A DNA stretch of 64,000 nt from Chryseobacterium vaccae (GTDB lineage: Bacteria; Bacteroidota; Bacteroidia; Flavobacteriales; Weeksellaceae). Within the stretch, counting starts at the first letter, position 1; each line of letters starts with the position of its first letter. The notes beneath the pieces were generated by a model. The model was not told the origin of the DNA and searched no databases. It worked only from the letters and a program-made list of their open reading frames with translations. The stretch spans positions 1 through 64,000 of the forward strand of contig NZ_VSWH01000001.1 in assembly GCF_009602705.1 (NCBI RefSeq). Direction: 5' to 3'. Made by a program: the position numbers and the translations under genes. This document shows positions 41,627 through 50,324 of this stretch, one piece after another.

Positions 41627-42445
41627 TCAGGGAAGTAAACGCCAGAAAGTATCCTGGCTGCCTAAAACGGTTCCTTGGTCAAAGAAACTTTTTGGAGAGT
41701 TTTCTGTAAGGTTTTTATAGGCCTTGTTAAAATGTGACTGGTCATTAAAATTAAATTCATAAGCCAGTTCTGTAAAACTTCTGTCCGGATTTTCAAACAG
41801 TTTTTCATTTACTGTTTTTCTGAAGAGAACAATTTCATGAAACTTTTTAACCGAGACGCCTAAATGAGCTTGAAAGTTTCTGTTCAGATGCTGTCTGCTG
41901 ATTCCTATGGTGTCAGAAAGTTCAGTCACGGTAAAACTTTCACAATGATTGAATATATACTGAATGGACTTTTCCAGAATAGAATTTTCGAAGGGAATGA
42001 ATCTTTTTTTCAGAGAAGCATCCAGTAAATGAGTAAGCAGTTGCGTATCTGTCGTCGAAAAAACTTTATTTAGTTCGTCCGGACTTAAGAACTCAAGGTG
42101 GTTAAGACTCTTCGTAAAAGATAGGTTTCTGTAAAATTGCTGAACTCCCAAAGGATGAAATACAATCACGATTCTGTAAACTTCTCCATATTGTACAACG
42201 TTGAGAACCTTTTCGCGAATAGGAGTGAAGATCTGAAGTGCCTGAGCGGCCTCATCAAAAGCAACATCCCCTTTTTCTGTTTGAATATGGGATTTATGAA
42301 AAGAAATGGTATTGTTAAAGTGCGGAAAACACTGAAATGTATGGATGCTGTTATGCGGTTTCAGGTCCAGGTAATAATAATCAATATACTTTTTGATTGT
42401 CGGGTTTTTCGGTTGGAATGTTTCAAATCTTTCTCTCATAGGCAA
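41627..42445 (-). CDS. AraC-family transcriptional regulator
   Basis: The 272-residue regulator has an N-terminal beta-rich segment (about 1-150) with a DUF6597-like look. The C-terminal AraC DNA-binding domain has the two helix-turn-helix segments: LSDTIGISRQHLNRNFQAHL and LAYEFNFNDQSHFNKAYKNL, with ENSPKSFF. It lies immediately upstream of the secreted esterase in the same direction, so it may control that gene, although this is not shown. No effector can be predicted. Confidence 0.88.
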   Translation of the reverse strand: MPMRERFETFQPKNPTIKKYIDYYYLDLKPHNSIHTFQCFPHFNNTISFHKSHIQTEKGDVAFDEAAQALQIFTPIREKVLNVVQYGEVYRIVIVFHPLGVQQFYRNLSFTKSLNHLEFLSPDELNKVFSTTDTQLLTHLLDASLKKRFIPFENSILEKSIQYIFNHCESFTVTELSDTIGISRQHLNRNFQAHLGVSVKKFHEIVLFRKTVNEKLFENPDRSFTELAYEFNFNDQSHFNKAYKNLTENSPKSFFDQGTVLGSQDTFWRLLP

Positions 42446-42489
42446 GCTTCATTCTTATTCTGAAATATGTGCAATTTACAAAATAAACC

Positions 42490-42519
42490 AATAAAAAAGA
42501 GCAGATCAAAGTCTGCTCT
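42490..42519 (-). terminator. Terminator of the Cys-rich peptide gene
   Basis: On the minus strand, AGAGCAGA (42519-42512) pairs with TCTGCTCT (42505-42498) and runs into TTTTTTATT. It ends the small transcript 22 bp after the peptide stop codon. Confidence 0.8.
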
Positions 42520-42541
42520 GTATTTAAAATATTCTCAAATT

Positions 42542-42706
42542 TTATACATATTTAGGGCACACCACAGCCGGACAAATCATTCCCGGGCATCTTGGTCTTC
42601 CGTCATCAGGACAGCACTTATTAGAACAGTTTCCGATAATGATACCGCTTCCTGAAATAGTTTTTAATTGTTCTCTTGACAGTTTGCTGTTACGTAAATT
42701 TTTCAT
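42542..42706 (-). CDS. Cys-rich bacteriocin-like peptide precursor (54 aa)
   Basis: A 54-codon frame runs from ATG at 42706 to TAA at 42544-42542. The N-terminus MKNLRNSKLSREQLKTISGS followed by Gly is the leader type of the bacteriocin-like peptides common in Chryseobacterium, with KLSREQLKTI and a near double-glycine (SGSG) where GG or GA is usual. The C-terminal core has six cysteines (C27, C31, C32, C40, C45, C50), four prolines before the last cysteine, and no aromatic residues except Tyr53. A terminator follows directly. No peptidase-transporter or modifying enzyme is nearby, so processing would need factors encoded elsewhere. The function is unknown. Confidence 0.72.
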   Translation of the reverse strand: MKNLRNSKLSREQLKTISGSGIIIGNCSNKCCPDDGRPRCPGMICPAVVCPKYV

Positions 42707-42833
42707 GTTGTAATATTTTATGGATTTGTTTTAATATTTGTACATGTAAATATATCAAATTTATTATAAATGATGCTTTTTCTTAATATGATTGAATTTA
42801 ATTATGCAAAATACTGGTTTTGTGTTGAAATTT

Positions 42834-43646
42834 TTATTTGAGTGTTTCTGAACATTTTGCTTTAAGAATAACATCATCAATACCATTATTTCCTAATTGC
42901 TTGCTTTTCAACAGACTTTTACAAGCCTTTTCTTTTTGGCCTGTGGATAATAAAACTTCACCTTGATAATAAAGGATAAGAGGGTCATTAGGATTGTATT
43001 CCAGAGCCTTTTCAAAATCCTGCAATGCGGCATCATGTTTTCTTAATAAAGCATAGGCTGTTCCTCTGTACTCATAACCTTTTTTTGATTTTTCCAGACT
43101 TAATGACGTGTTGAGGTCGTCTATCGCTTCAGCAAACTTATCCATACGCATTTTGATATAGCCCCGGTTCAAATAACCTCTATAATTTTGAGGCTGTTTT
43201 TGTACAGAAATATCAGCATCAGCCAGAGCTTCATGATACATGCCAAGTTCAGCTTTGGAAGCTCCTCTTTCACTATACAGCCTGTAATCTGTGGGAGTTC
43301 TTTCCAATGCAATAGTATAACTCTCCACCGCTTTTGCAAACTGATTGGTTAATGCGTAATATTTTCCATAAAAAGCATAAACTTTGGAGTTTTGTGGGTC
43401 TAACTCAAGAACTTTATCAAAATCCTCTTTGGATTTTTTACCATCATAGGAGTAGAGATATGACATTCCTCTGTATAAATAAGAATCAAAAATATTTTCC
43501 CTGGCGCTGATCGCTTTATCAAAATAAGAAATAGCTTTTTGAAAATTTTGCTGGTCATATTCTTTGTAGCCCAGATCATAGTTAGATTGCCCGAAAAGAA
43601 TATGAAAATTAAAGAGTGAGAATAATAATAGTATTGTTTTTCTCAT
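42834..43646 (-). CDS. Secreted tetratricopeptide-repeat protein
   Basis: The 270-residue protein has a signal peptide (KTILLLFSLFNFHILFGQ). About seven TPR units of 34 residues follow, with the repeated pattern Ala-(x)3-Tyr/Phe and Pro-x-(D/N): AISYFDKAISARENIFDSYL, DFDKVLELDPQNSKVYAFYG, SYTIALERTPTDYRLYSERG and so on to LEYNPNDPLILYYQGEVLL. Such proteins are protein-interaction scaffolds. It diverges from the UbiB-like gene. No enzymatic motif is present and the partner is unknown. Confidence 0.88.
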   Translation of the reverse strand: MRKTILLLFSLFNFHILFGQSNYDLGYKEYDQQNFQKAISYFDKAISARENIFDSYLYRGMSYLYSYDGKKSKEDFDKVLELDPQNSKVYAFYGKYYALTNQFAKAVESYTIALERTPTDYRLYSERGASKAELGMYHEALADADISVQKQPQNYRGYLNRGYIKMRMDKFAEAIDDLNTSLSLEKSKKGYEYRGTAYALLRKHDAALQDFEKALEYNPNDPLILYYQGEVLLSTGQKEKACKSLLKSKQLGNNGIDDVILKAKCSETLK

Positions 43647-43733
43647 AATTAAGGTATTATAGTTTTCTGTCTTCGAATGTAATAAAAAATGGGAATACTT
43701 TTTGACGTAAATTGCACCTACTATTTAAAATTT

Positions 43734-45383
43734 ATGTTTGACAAGCAGCAAAGAAAACTGAAAAGGTCGGCCAGGCTTATTTCCGTATTGAGTAAATATG
43801 GATTTAAAGATATGCTGGCAAGGATGAATACAGGAAATAAACAGGAGCAGATTTCTTCAGATCCTGATGAGGTGATATCAAAAGGAACGGTCTACGAAAG
43901 AATCAGGCTTGTATTGGAAGAGCTGGGTCCCACGTTTGTAAAACTTGGCCAGACATTCAGCAACCGGGAAGATTTGCTGCCTCCGGAACTGATTCAGGAA
44001 TTGCAGAAGCTTCAGGATAAAGTGGAAACAGTGGATATGAACGTAGAAGAAGCATTGGAAAATGAATTCAATATTTCGGTTAGAGATCACTTTCTGGAAA
44101 TCACTAAAGATCCTTTAGCCACAGCTTCCATAGCTCAGGTGTATAAAGCCGTTCTGCTTGATGGCAGTCCTGTCATTTTAAAGCTCAAAAAACCGGATGT
44201 ACAATCTGTTATTGAAGATGATCTGTTGCTGATCAAAGATATGGAAAAACTGGTATCTGCCTATTCGGAAATAGGAGAGAAGCTTAACCTGAAACAGGCT
44301 ATTTCCACCTTCGAAAGATCCCTGTTGGAAGAAGTTTCCCTCATCAATGAGAAAAACAATATCCTGCAGTTCCGTCTGAATTTTAAGAACAACAAAGAAA
44401 CCTATGTTCCGAAAGTCTATGAAGAATTTTCCAACAACAATATTCTTTGTATGGAATTCATCGATGGGATTAAGGTAACCGATAAATCAGTGCTTTTAGC
44501 TAATGGTATTGATCCGGTAAAAGTTTCGGAAGTAGGATTGAGACTGTTCGTTTCCCAGATCCTGGATTATGGTTTTTTCCATGCTGATCCCCATGCCGGA
44601 AATATCCTCGTGAAAAAGAACGGGAAAGTAGTCTTCATTGATTTTGGTGCCGTAGGAAAGATTCAGCCCAATGATAAGGAGATCCTTGAAAACCTTATTG
44701 TGAGTTTTGTGGCTAAAAATCCACACAAAATAGTCCGTTATCTCAAAAAAATGGCGGTCAGTTATGAAATTCCCGATGAGAGAAGATTTGAAAATGATGT
44801 GGAAGATATTCTCAATTTTGTCCACAGTTCTTCGCTGCAGAATATTGATGTACAGGTAATCATTAATAAAATGAAAGATATCCTGGCTCATAACAGGTTG
44901 TATATGCCGGATTATTTTTATCTGTTGTTTAAAGGGATCAGTCTGATAGAAGGAGTAGGAAGAAATATCAATCCCGATCTGGATATTGTGAAAAGCCTTC
45001 ACCCGTACAGCCGGAAAATATTTACCAAAAAGATCAGTCCCAAAAATCTGTTAAAAACCGGAATGGACAGGATGATGAATTTCACCGATAATGTAGATGA
45101 AATCCCGAAAGAACTCCGTTCTGTTTTACAGAAACTGGATGAAAATAAATTCACCGTATCCACTGAAATCAAAAACATTGAAAAAACCAACCAGCTGATC
45201 AAATCAAGCGTGGTTAATCTGGTTTTAGCCATGATCCTGGGGGCCAATATCATTGCTACGGCGATTGTTTTTGTTTCCGAAACAGGACCCAGAATAGGAG
45301 AGCTGTCTCTGATAGCGATATTGGGTTTTATTTTTTCCGTATTATTAGTCATTATATTGTTGTTGAGAGTAGCCAGGAAATAA
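43734..45383 (+). CDS. ABC1/UbiB-family atypical kinase
   Basis: UbiB-like proteins are membrane-associated atypical kinases or ATPases needed for quinone synthesis. From the ATG at 43734 the protein has 549 residues. The KxGQ signature is in GPTFVKLGQTFSNREDLLP, the Ala-rich nucleotide loop is ATASIAQVYKAVL, and the metal- and ATP-binding parts are HADPHAGNILV and VVFIDFGAVGKIQ. Two membrane helices are at the C-terminus (SVVNLVLAMILGANIIATAI and LSLIAILGFIFSVLLVIILL). An earlier ATG at 43689 is in frame but its 15 residues do not fit the family. Confidence 0.9.
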   Translation: MFDKQQRKLKRSARLISVLSKYGFKDMLARMNTGNKQEQISSDPDEVISKGTVYERIRLVLEELGPTFVKLGQTFSNREDLLPPELIQELQKLQDKVETVDMNVEEALENEFNISVRDHFLEITKDPLATASIAQVYKAVLLDGSPVILKLKKPDVQSVIEDDLLLIKDMEKLVSAYSEIGEKLNLKQAISTFERSLLEEVSLINEKNNILQFRLNFKNNKETYVPKVYEEFSNNNILCMEFIDGIKVTDKSVLLANGIDPVKVSEVGLRLFVSQILDYGFFHADPHAGNILVKKNGKVVFIDFGAVGKIQPNDKEILENLIVSFVAKNPHKIVRYLKKMAVSYEIPDERRFENDVEDILNFVHSSSLQNIDVQVIINKMKDILAHNRLYMPDYFYLLFKGISLIEGVGRNINPDLDIVKSLHPYSRKIFTKKISPKNLLKTGMDRMMNFTDNVDEIPKELRSVLQKLDENKFTVSTEIKNIEKTNQLIKSSVVNLVLAMILGANIIATAIVFVSETGPRIGELSLIAILGFIFSVLLVIILLLRVARK

Positions 45384-45401
45384 CCATCACTTATAAAAAA
45401 T

Positions 45402-45905
45402 ATGAAAACATTTATTTTAACCGTCCTAACGTTTTGCAGTTCATTATTCATGGCTCAGGAAGTTGGAGAAAAGCTTCAGGGTGATTTTGACGGAAACGGA
45501 ACAAAAGAATATGCCTATGTAAAAGTAAGCGATTGTGGAGACGAATGCGAAGGAAAGTGTGAGACCACTGTTTATTTCAGTGATAAAAACATGAAACCAT
45601 TCGTTATTGCAACGGCGAATAGTGGAACCTTATACAATTTGGGAGACCTTAATAATGACGGTAAAGATGATCTGGGCTTTTATCCTAACTGGTGTACCAG
45701 CTGCTGGCATGCATTTTATGTATATACGTTAAGTAAAACAGGCTGGAAACCTTTGGTACCTTCTATTTCCACACACTGTTCCCAATGGGAGGAAGACAAA
45801 TTCCCGATTAAAAAAGATCCGAAGAAGAAAGGATATGTAATTATTACCTCAAGCAAATTCGAGGACGATGATATTAAAATAAGCAGTAAAAGTGTTAAAC
45901 TGTAG
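45402..45905 (+). CDS. Secreted protein with FG-GAP-like calcium-loop repeats
   Basis: The 167-residue protein has a signal peptide (KTFILTVLTFCSSLFMAQ). It contains two Asp-rich loops of the VCBS/FG-GAP type, DFDGNGTKEYAYVKV and DLNNDGKDDLGFY, which usually bind calcium in beta-propeller blades. Here there are only two blades, fewer than a full propeller. The cysteines CGDECEGKC and the CTSCWH stretch suggest disulfides. It follows the UbiB gene by 18 bp, so it may be read from the same mRNA. The function is unknown. Confidence 0.78.
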   Translation: MKTFILTVLTFCSSLFMAQEVGEKLQGDFDGNGTKEYAYVKVSDCGDECEGKCETTVYFSDKNMKPFVIATANSGTLYNLGDLNNDGKDDLGFYPNWCTSCWHAFYVYTLSKTGWKPLVPSISTHCSQWEEDKFPIKKDPKKKGYVIITSSKFEDDDIKISSKSVKL

Positions 45906-45989
45906 TAGGAGTTTTTGCCATTTAGCGGATGGCTTCCGACTCTTGTGGTGAACTTCCTGTCTCTGATTTCTGACTTCTAATTAAATGCC

Positions 45990-45997
45990 TATCTTTG
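45990..45997 (+). promoter_or_regulatory. Promoter element TATCTTTG, 4 nt before the helicase ATG
   Basis: TATCTTTG fits TAnnTTTG and only CACC separates it from the ATG at 46002. The transcript would therefore start at or next to the start codon. Confidence 0.6.
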
Positions 45998-46001
45998 CAC
46001 C

Positions 46002-47354
46002 ATGGAAAAACTCACTTTTGCAGATTTTGACCTGCCGGTTAAAATTCTTGATGTTTTAGCGGATCTGGAATTATTTGAGCCTACCCCTATTCAGGAGAAG
46101 AGCTTAAAGCCTATACTTTCCGGAAGAGATGTAATGGGAATTGCGCAGACCGGAACAGGAAAAACATTAGCTTACCTTTTACCCGTTCTTAAGACATGGA
46201 AATACAGTAAAACAGGAAATCCAACTGTTTTGGTACTTGTTCCTACAAGAGAATTAGTGGTTCAGGTAACTGAAATTCTTGAAAAACTGACAGAAAACAT
46301 TACCGCAAGAGTGATCGGAATATATGGCGGGAAAAATATCAATACTCAGAAATTATTATTCAATGACGGTTGTGATATTTTAGTGGGAACACCGGGAAGG
46401 GTGATGGATCTTTCCATAGACAACGCTATTTCCCTGAAAGAAGTACAGAAGCTGATCATTGATGAATTTGATGAAATGCTTAATTTAGGTTTCAGACCGC
46501 AGCTGACCCATATTTTTGAAATGATGAAAGAGAAGAGACAGAATATCCTTTTCTCTGCAACGATGACAGAAGCCGTAGATGAGATGCTGGATCAGTATTT
46601 CGCAAGTCCGGTGGAAATTTCATTGGCAAAATCAGGAACACCCCTTGAAAAGATCGAACAGTCTGCTTATAAAGTTGAAAATTTCAATACTAAGATTAAC
46701 CTTCTTGAACATTTACTGAAGAATAATGATGAAATGTCTAAGGTGTTGATTTTTAATAATAATAAAAAGAACGCCGATCTCCTATTTACCAAAATTGATG
46801 AACTTTTCCCGGAGCAGTTTGATGTGATCCACTCTAACAAATCCCAGAACTACAGGCTTAAGGCTATGAAAAGATTTGAAAAGGAAGAGGTCAGAGGATT
46901 GATTACCACCGATGTTATGGCAAGAGGTCTTGATATTTCAGATATTACCCATGTGATCAATTTTGAAACACCGGATATTCCGGAACAGTATATTCACAGA
47001 ATTGGTAGAACGGGTAGAGCGGATAAAGATGGAAAGGCTATTACTTTTGTGACTAAAAAGGAAGAACCTTTAATTCTTGATATAGAGCTTTTAATGGATA
47101 AAGATCTTCAGTTTAATGATTTCCCTGAAGAAGTAAAGATCAATCCTAAGAAAATAGCTTCTGAAGAAGAGGTTGTTGCGATGAAAAATCCAGCCTCTGT
47201 AAAACTGAATGAAGGAGGTGGAGCATTTCACGAAAAGAAAGCCAAAAATACAAAAGAAAACTGGGGAGGCCCATCCAAAAGAAAAGCACCTAAAAAGTTT
47301 GGGGCCAACAGAGCTCAGCAAAAAGCGATTTCAAAATCTAAGAAAAAGAAATAA
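46002..47354 (+). CDS. DEAD-box RNA helicase
   Basis: This ATP-dependent RNA helicase of 450 residues is likely involved in ribosome assembly or RNA turnover. All helicase motifs can be read: the Q motif TPIQEKSLKPI, motif I AQTGTGKT, Ia PTRELV, Ib GTPGRVMDL, motif II as DEFD in IIDEFDEMLNLGF instead of DEAD, motif III SAT, and in the second lobe VMARGLDISDI and HRIGRTGRADKDG. The C-terminal tail (about 385-450) is basic and Lys-rich, as in RhlE-type helicases that bind RNA. It appears to have a leaderless-type promoter. Confidence 0.93.
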   Translation: MEKLTFADFDLPVKILDVLADLELFEPTPIQEKSLKPILSGRDVMGIAQTGTGKTLAYLLPVLKTWKYSKTGNPTVLVLVPTRELVVQVTEILEKLTENITARVIGIYGGKNINTQKLLFNDGCDILVGTPGRVMDLSIDNAISLKEVQKLIIDEFDEMLNLGFRPQLTHIFEMMKEKRQNILFSATMTEAVDEMLDQYFASPVEISLAKSGTPLEKIEQSAYKVENFNTKINLLEHLLKNNDEMSKVLIFNNNKKNADLLFTKIDELFPEQFDVIHSNKSQNYRLKAMKRFEKEEVRGLITTDVMARGLDISDITHVINFETPDIPEQYIHRIGRTGRADKDGKAITFVTKKEEPLILDIELLMDKDLQFNDFPEEVKINPKKIASEEEVVAMKNPASVKLNEGGGAFHEKKAKNTKENWGGPSKRKAPKKFGANRAQQKAISKSKKKK

Positions 47355-47371
47355 AAAAAGCTTCGTTTTAA

Positions 47372-47414
47372 ACTGCCCCCAAAAAGTTAGACACTTTTTG
47401 GGGGCAGTCTATTT
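47372..47414. terminator. Perfect 15-bp stem terminator between helicase and SGNH genes
   Basis: ACTGCCCCCAAAAAG (47372-47386) pairs perfectly with CTTTTTGGGGGCAGT (47394-47408) around TTAGACA. It lies between convergent genes and has a T-rich tail on the plus strand. The arm with GTTAGACA resembles IS150-type transposon ends. Confidence 0.82.
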
Positions 47415-47431
47415 TTGGAGTTTTTATTAAT

Positions 47432-48088
47432 TTATTTCATATAAGGTTTCATTTCCTTAGCCCAGATTTGGTATCCTTCCGGCTTAAAATGAAGCATATC
47501 TTCCACGAAGATCTCTTTTCTTACCTTTCCGTTAGAATCTTCCATAGCCTTGGTAACATCAATAAATTCAGCATTGGATTCTTTCTTCATAAAAGCGGCG
47601 ATCTTTTTATTGGCTATTTTCATCTGAGGCCATAGCTTTTCTCTGCTTGGAGAGTACTTGATGGAAATATAATCGATTTCAATATTGGGAAACCTCTCAC
47701 GTATTTTCCTGTAAAAAGCTTTATATCTGTTGACTACTTTTTGTGCTTTCAGCTTATGATTATCAGCAAAATCATTCTCACCACAATAAATGATGATCTG
47801 TTTTGGTTGATAAGGTGCTAAAAGGTCATCAGCAAAATCATTGAGATCAGTCAGGCGTGAGCCTCCGAAACCTCGGTTAATAATTGTTTTGTCTGGAAAA
47901 TAATCAGCAACATCAGTCCATTTGGTGAAAGATGAGCTTCCTATGAGAAGAATGGCATCTTTGGGAGGTGGGTTTTCCTGATCGGCTTTTTTGAAATTCT
48001 GAATGTCCTGCCAGAACATCGGCTTTTTTTCCTGTGAAAAGAAAAGGGCAAAATACAGCAGCAGAAATGCTGAAAGAATCTTCTTCAT
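47432..48088 (-). CDS. Secreted SGNH/GDSL-family hydrolase
   Basis: The 218-residue protein has a signal peptide (MKKILSAFLLLYFALFFSQ). It shows all four SGNH blocks: block I ILLIGSSSFTKW (nucleophile Ser in GSSS instead of GDSL), block II NRGFGGSRL (Gly), block III IIYCGENDFADN (Asn) and block V EDMLHFKPEGYQIW (Asp and His). It is an esterase or acyl-hydrolase acting on lipids or acetylated sugars. The target cannot be told. It is monocistronic, convergent with the helicase gene. Confidence 0.9.
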   Translation of the reverse strand: MKKILSAFLLLYFALFFSQEKKPMFWQDIQNFKKADQENPPPKDAILLIGSSSFTKWTDVADYFPDKTIINRGFGGSRLTDLNDFADDLLAPYQPKQIIIYCGENDFADNHKLKAQKVVNRYKAFYRKIRERFPNIEIDYISIKYSPSREKLWPQMKIANKKIAAFMKKESNAEFIDVTKAMEDSNGKVRKEIFVEDMLHFKPEGYQIWAKEMKPYMK

Positions 48089-48122
48089 TATAATCAGTTT
48101 TAAAATACAGGTAAAAATAATG

Positions 48123-48146
48123 AAAAACTCCCGATAAAACCGGGAG
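48123..48146 (-). terminator. Terminator of the lipocalin-like lipoprotein gene
   Basis: On the minus strand, CTCCCG (48146-48141) pairs with CGGGAG (48133-48128) and is followed by TTTTT. Confidence 0.72.
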
Positions 48147-48154
48147 CTTGTCTA

Positions 48155-48616
48155 TTATCTTTTATAAGTAATGTAGGTAACATCATCTACTTCGTCATCA
48201 TTTTGATCGGAGGCCCCAAAAAGCTGTGCAACTTTCAGGTCCTGGCTGGTTAGTACTTCTACTCTGTACCATTTTTCATCGTCATTTTTAAATTTGGTAC
48301 TCAGGAGTTTGGATTCCTGGTTGTAAGTAAATTCTCCATCATTTTTTGCATTGGGTGTACATTCAAGCCCCGTCCCTGAATAAGCAGTATAGCTGATGTA
48401 GTGATCACTTCTGAAATAAAGTGTATTATTGGCCATACAACCTGTAGGAACTTCAGTTTTAATAACAGTTTTATTATCCTTTCCAGAAATAATCTCTATT
48501 TTGCTGACTTTCCAATCCCCGCTCATCATCTCCAGTTCATAGGCTTCCATATTGTCATCGTTACAGGAAGTAAGTGCCAGCGCTGAAAAGGCAAATAAAA
48601 GTAGTCGTTTTTTCAT
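48155..48616 (-). CDS. Lipocalin-like lipoprotein
   Basis: The 153-residue product starts at the ATG at 48616. A GTG two codons earlier lies inside the promoter element and is rejected. The signal KKRLLLFAFSALALTSC has its lipobox Cys18. The mature domain, with LEMMSGDWKVSKIEI at the beginning, a conserved Cys pair (GCMAN and LECTPN) and many short strands, is like the lipocalin-type DUF4923/5004 lipoproteins common in Bacteroidota. No ligand is predicted. It has its own terminator. Confidence 0.8.
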   Translation of the reverse strand: MKKRLLLFAFSALALTSCNDDNMEAYELEMMSGDWKVSKIEIISGKDNKTVIKTEVPTGCMANNTLYFRSDHYISYTAYSGTGLECTPNAKNDGEFTYNQESKLLSTKFKNDDEKWYRVEVLTSQDLKVAQLFGASDQNDDEVDDVTYITYKR

Positions 48617-48621
48617 TTTCA

Positions 48622-48629
48622 CAAATTTA
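48622..48629 (-). promoter_or_regulatory. Promoter element TAAATTTG, 5 nt before the lipoprotein ATG
   Basis: Read on the minus strand (48629-48622) this is TAAATTTG, matching TAnnTTTG. The distance to the ATG at 48616 is 5 nt, suggesting a leaderless or nearly leaderless mRNA. Confidence 0.5.
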
Positions 48630-48819
48630 AGAATATGCTAAAATATAAATAAATTTGAAATATCTATAATGAAATAAAGCTTTTTTAAACAAATGTTTAT
48701 AAATAAAACGATTCTTGGGTTAATATATGAGTTTTTTAACACGGAAACACACAGAAAAGAATAATAATGACGAAAAAAAATAAAATCTAACACAAGTGAA
48801 TCTCAGTATGCCTTGAAAA

Positions 48820-49020
48820 ATAAATATCACTGGGAGGCCTTTAGCCCGCCTGCTTCTCTCATTATACTTTCCAAGTATCACCATTGTTTAAAAATACAAA
48901 TTAATGATGAATTTCAACTCGCTTTTTAGGTATTATAATGACAAGACTGCCATATTCAATAGGAGCGGACTAAAGTCCGCTTACTTTGTATTATTAATCA
49001 CATTTTAGGCTTTAGCCCAA
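48820..49020. repeat. Cluster of REP-like hairpin repeats in the 420-bp spacer
   Basis: The perfect hairpin AGCGGAC-TAAA-GTCCGCT (48964-48970/48975-48981) is preceded by ATTCAATAGG, the same flank as at 29174-29382. Shorter relatives, GAGGCCTTTAGCCCGCC at about 48833 and AGGCTTTAGCCC at 49007-49018, flank it. No gene is visible in 48630-49036. Confidence 0.6.
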
Positions 49021-49036
49021 CGCAAAATTTAATAAA

Positions 49037-50200
49037 TTAATAGCTCATTTCTACAATCTTATAAGCATCCTGAGGAGTCAGTTTTTTGTGTTCACCCAAT
49101 CCTACCCAGTTTCTTTCCGTAAAGGCTTTCTCAACTCTTTCGGCGGTTCCGTTATAATCTTCTGTGTATTCGGAAAGTCTGGTTTTAATATGCAGGCTGT
49201 GGAAGAATTCTTCCAGTTTTTTAATTCCCTGTTCGGCTTTTTCTTCTAAGGTTCCGTCTTTAATTCCCCAAACTCTTTCCGCGTATTGTGCTAATTTACC
49301 TTTTTTCGTTTCAAAATTATATCGGTAATGAGAAGGCGCAATAACGGCTAATGTCCTTGCGTGATCAATTCCGAAGTATGCTGTAAGCTCATGTCCCATA
49401 GCATGTACAGCCCAGTCTGTGATCACTCCTTTCTGAATAAGCCCGTTTAAAGCCATTGTGCAGCACCACATGAAATTTCCGGCAGCATCATAGTTGAAAT
49501 CATCTGCCAGTACTTTGGGAGCTGTTTCCTGAAGGCTGATCAGGATACTTTCTGCAATTCTTTCCTGCAAGTCTGCAGAAGAAGGAGCCGTCATATACTG
49601 TTCAAGAACGTGGGTATAAGCGTCTGTAATACCGTTTACGATCTGGTTTTTAGGAATGGTTCTGATTACTTCAGGATCCAAGACAGAAAACAGAGGGAAA
49701 AGTCCCGGTCCGCCAGAGGATAATTTTTCATCGGTTTCTCTTCTTGAGATTACGTAGCCTGAGTTCATTTCAGAACCTGTAGCAGGAAGGGTAAGAATAC
49801 TTCCGAAAGGCATTCCTTCACCTTCGAAAGTTCTCACGGATTTTCTCAGAATATCCCAAGGTTCACCGTCGTAGTTGGCAGCAGCAGAAAGGAACTTGGT
49901 CCCGTCGATGACAGATCCGCCTCCAACGGCCAATAAAAAGTTGATGTTTTTTTCTTTGATAAAACGTAAAGCATCCATCAGAACCTCATACTCAGGATTG
50001 GCAGGAACCCCTCCGAATTCATACAGCTCATGGCCCTTCAAGGCCTCTTTTACCTGATCATACACTCCGTTATTTTTGATGCTTCCGCCTCCATAGATCA
50101 TGAGTATTCTGGCGTCTTGAGGAACTTCTTTGGAGATTTTAGCGATTTCTCCTTTCCCGAAAAGTATTTTAGTTGGATTTTTAAACTCGAAATTAAGCAT
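49037..50200 (-). CDS. Iron-containing alcohol dehydrogenase (BdhA/YqhD-like)
   Basis: This cytoplasmic NAD(P)H-dependent alcohol or aldehyde oxidoreductase has 387 residues. The N-terminal nucleotide domain has YGGGSIKNNGVYDQV and AVGGGSVIDGTKFLS. The helical domain has the iron ligands Asp and His in TDAYTHVLEQY and further His residues in HAMGHELTAYFGIDHARTLAV. The pattern fits butanol-dehydrogenase-type enzymes that reduce reactive aldehydes. It stands alone between spacers, so no pathway is indicated. All metal ligands are present. Confidence 0.94.
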   Translation of the reverse strand: MLNFEFKNPTKILFGKGEIAKISKEVPQDARILMIYGGGSIKNNGVYDQVKEALKGHELYEFGGVPANPEYEVLMDALRFIKEKNINFLLAVGGGSVIDGTKFLSAAANYDGEPWDILRKSVRTFEGEGMPFGSILTLPATGSEMNSGYVISRRETDEKLSSGGPGLFPLFSVLDPEVIRTIPKNQIVNGITDAYTHVLEQYMTAPSSADLQERIAESILISLQETAPKVLADDFNYDAAGNFMWCCTMALNGLIQKGVITDWAVHAMGHELTAYFGIDHARTLAVIAPSHYRYNFETKKGKLAQYAERVWGIKDGTLEEKAEQGIKKLEEFFHSLHIKTRLSEYTEDYNGTAERVEKAFTERNWVGLGEHKKLTPQDAYKIVEMSY

Positions 50201-50324
50201 TGTTCTAAATTTATTTTATCCAAATTTACGGAAAGACTAATGAAAACTGCGTTAATGAAATTTTAAAATTCTTATCATGGCCTTTCATAAAAACTATGGA
50301 AGTTTTTTTGTGAAACGGAGGAAA

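Noticed and set aside
41412..42445. AraC gene and secreted esterase considered as a fused or frameshifted gene
   Set aside because: They have separate stop and start codons 66 bp apart, and the esterase begins with its own signal peptide.
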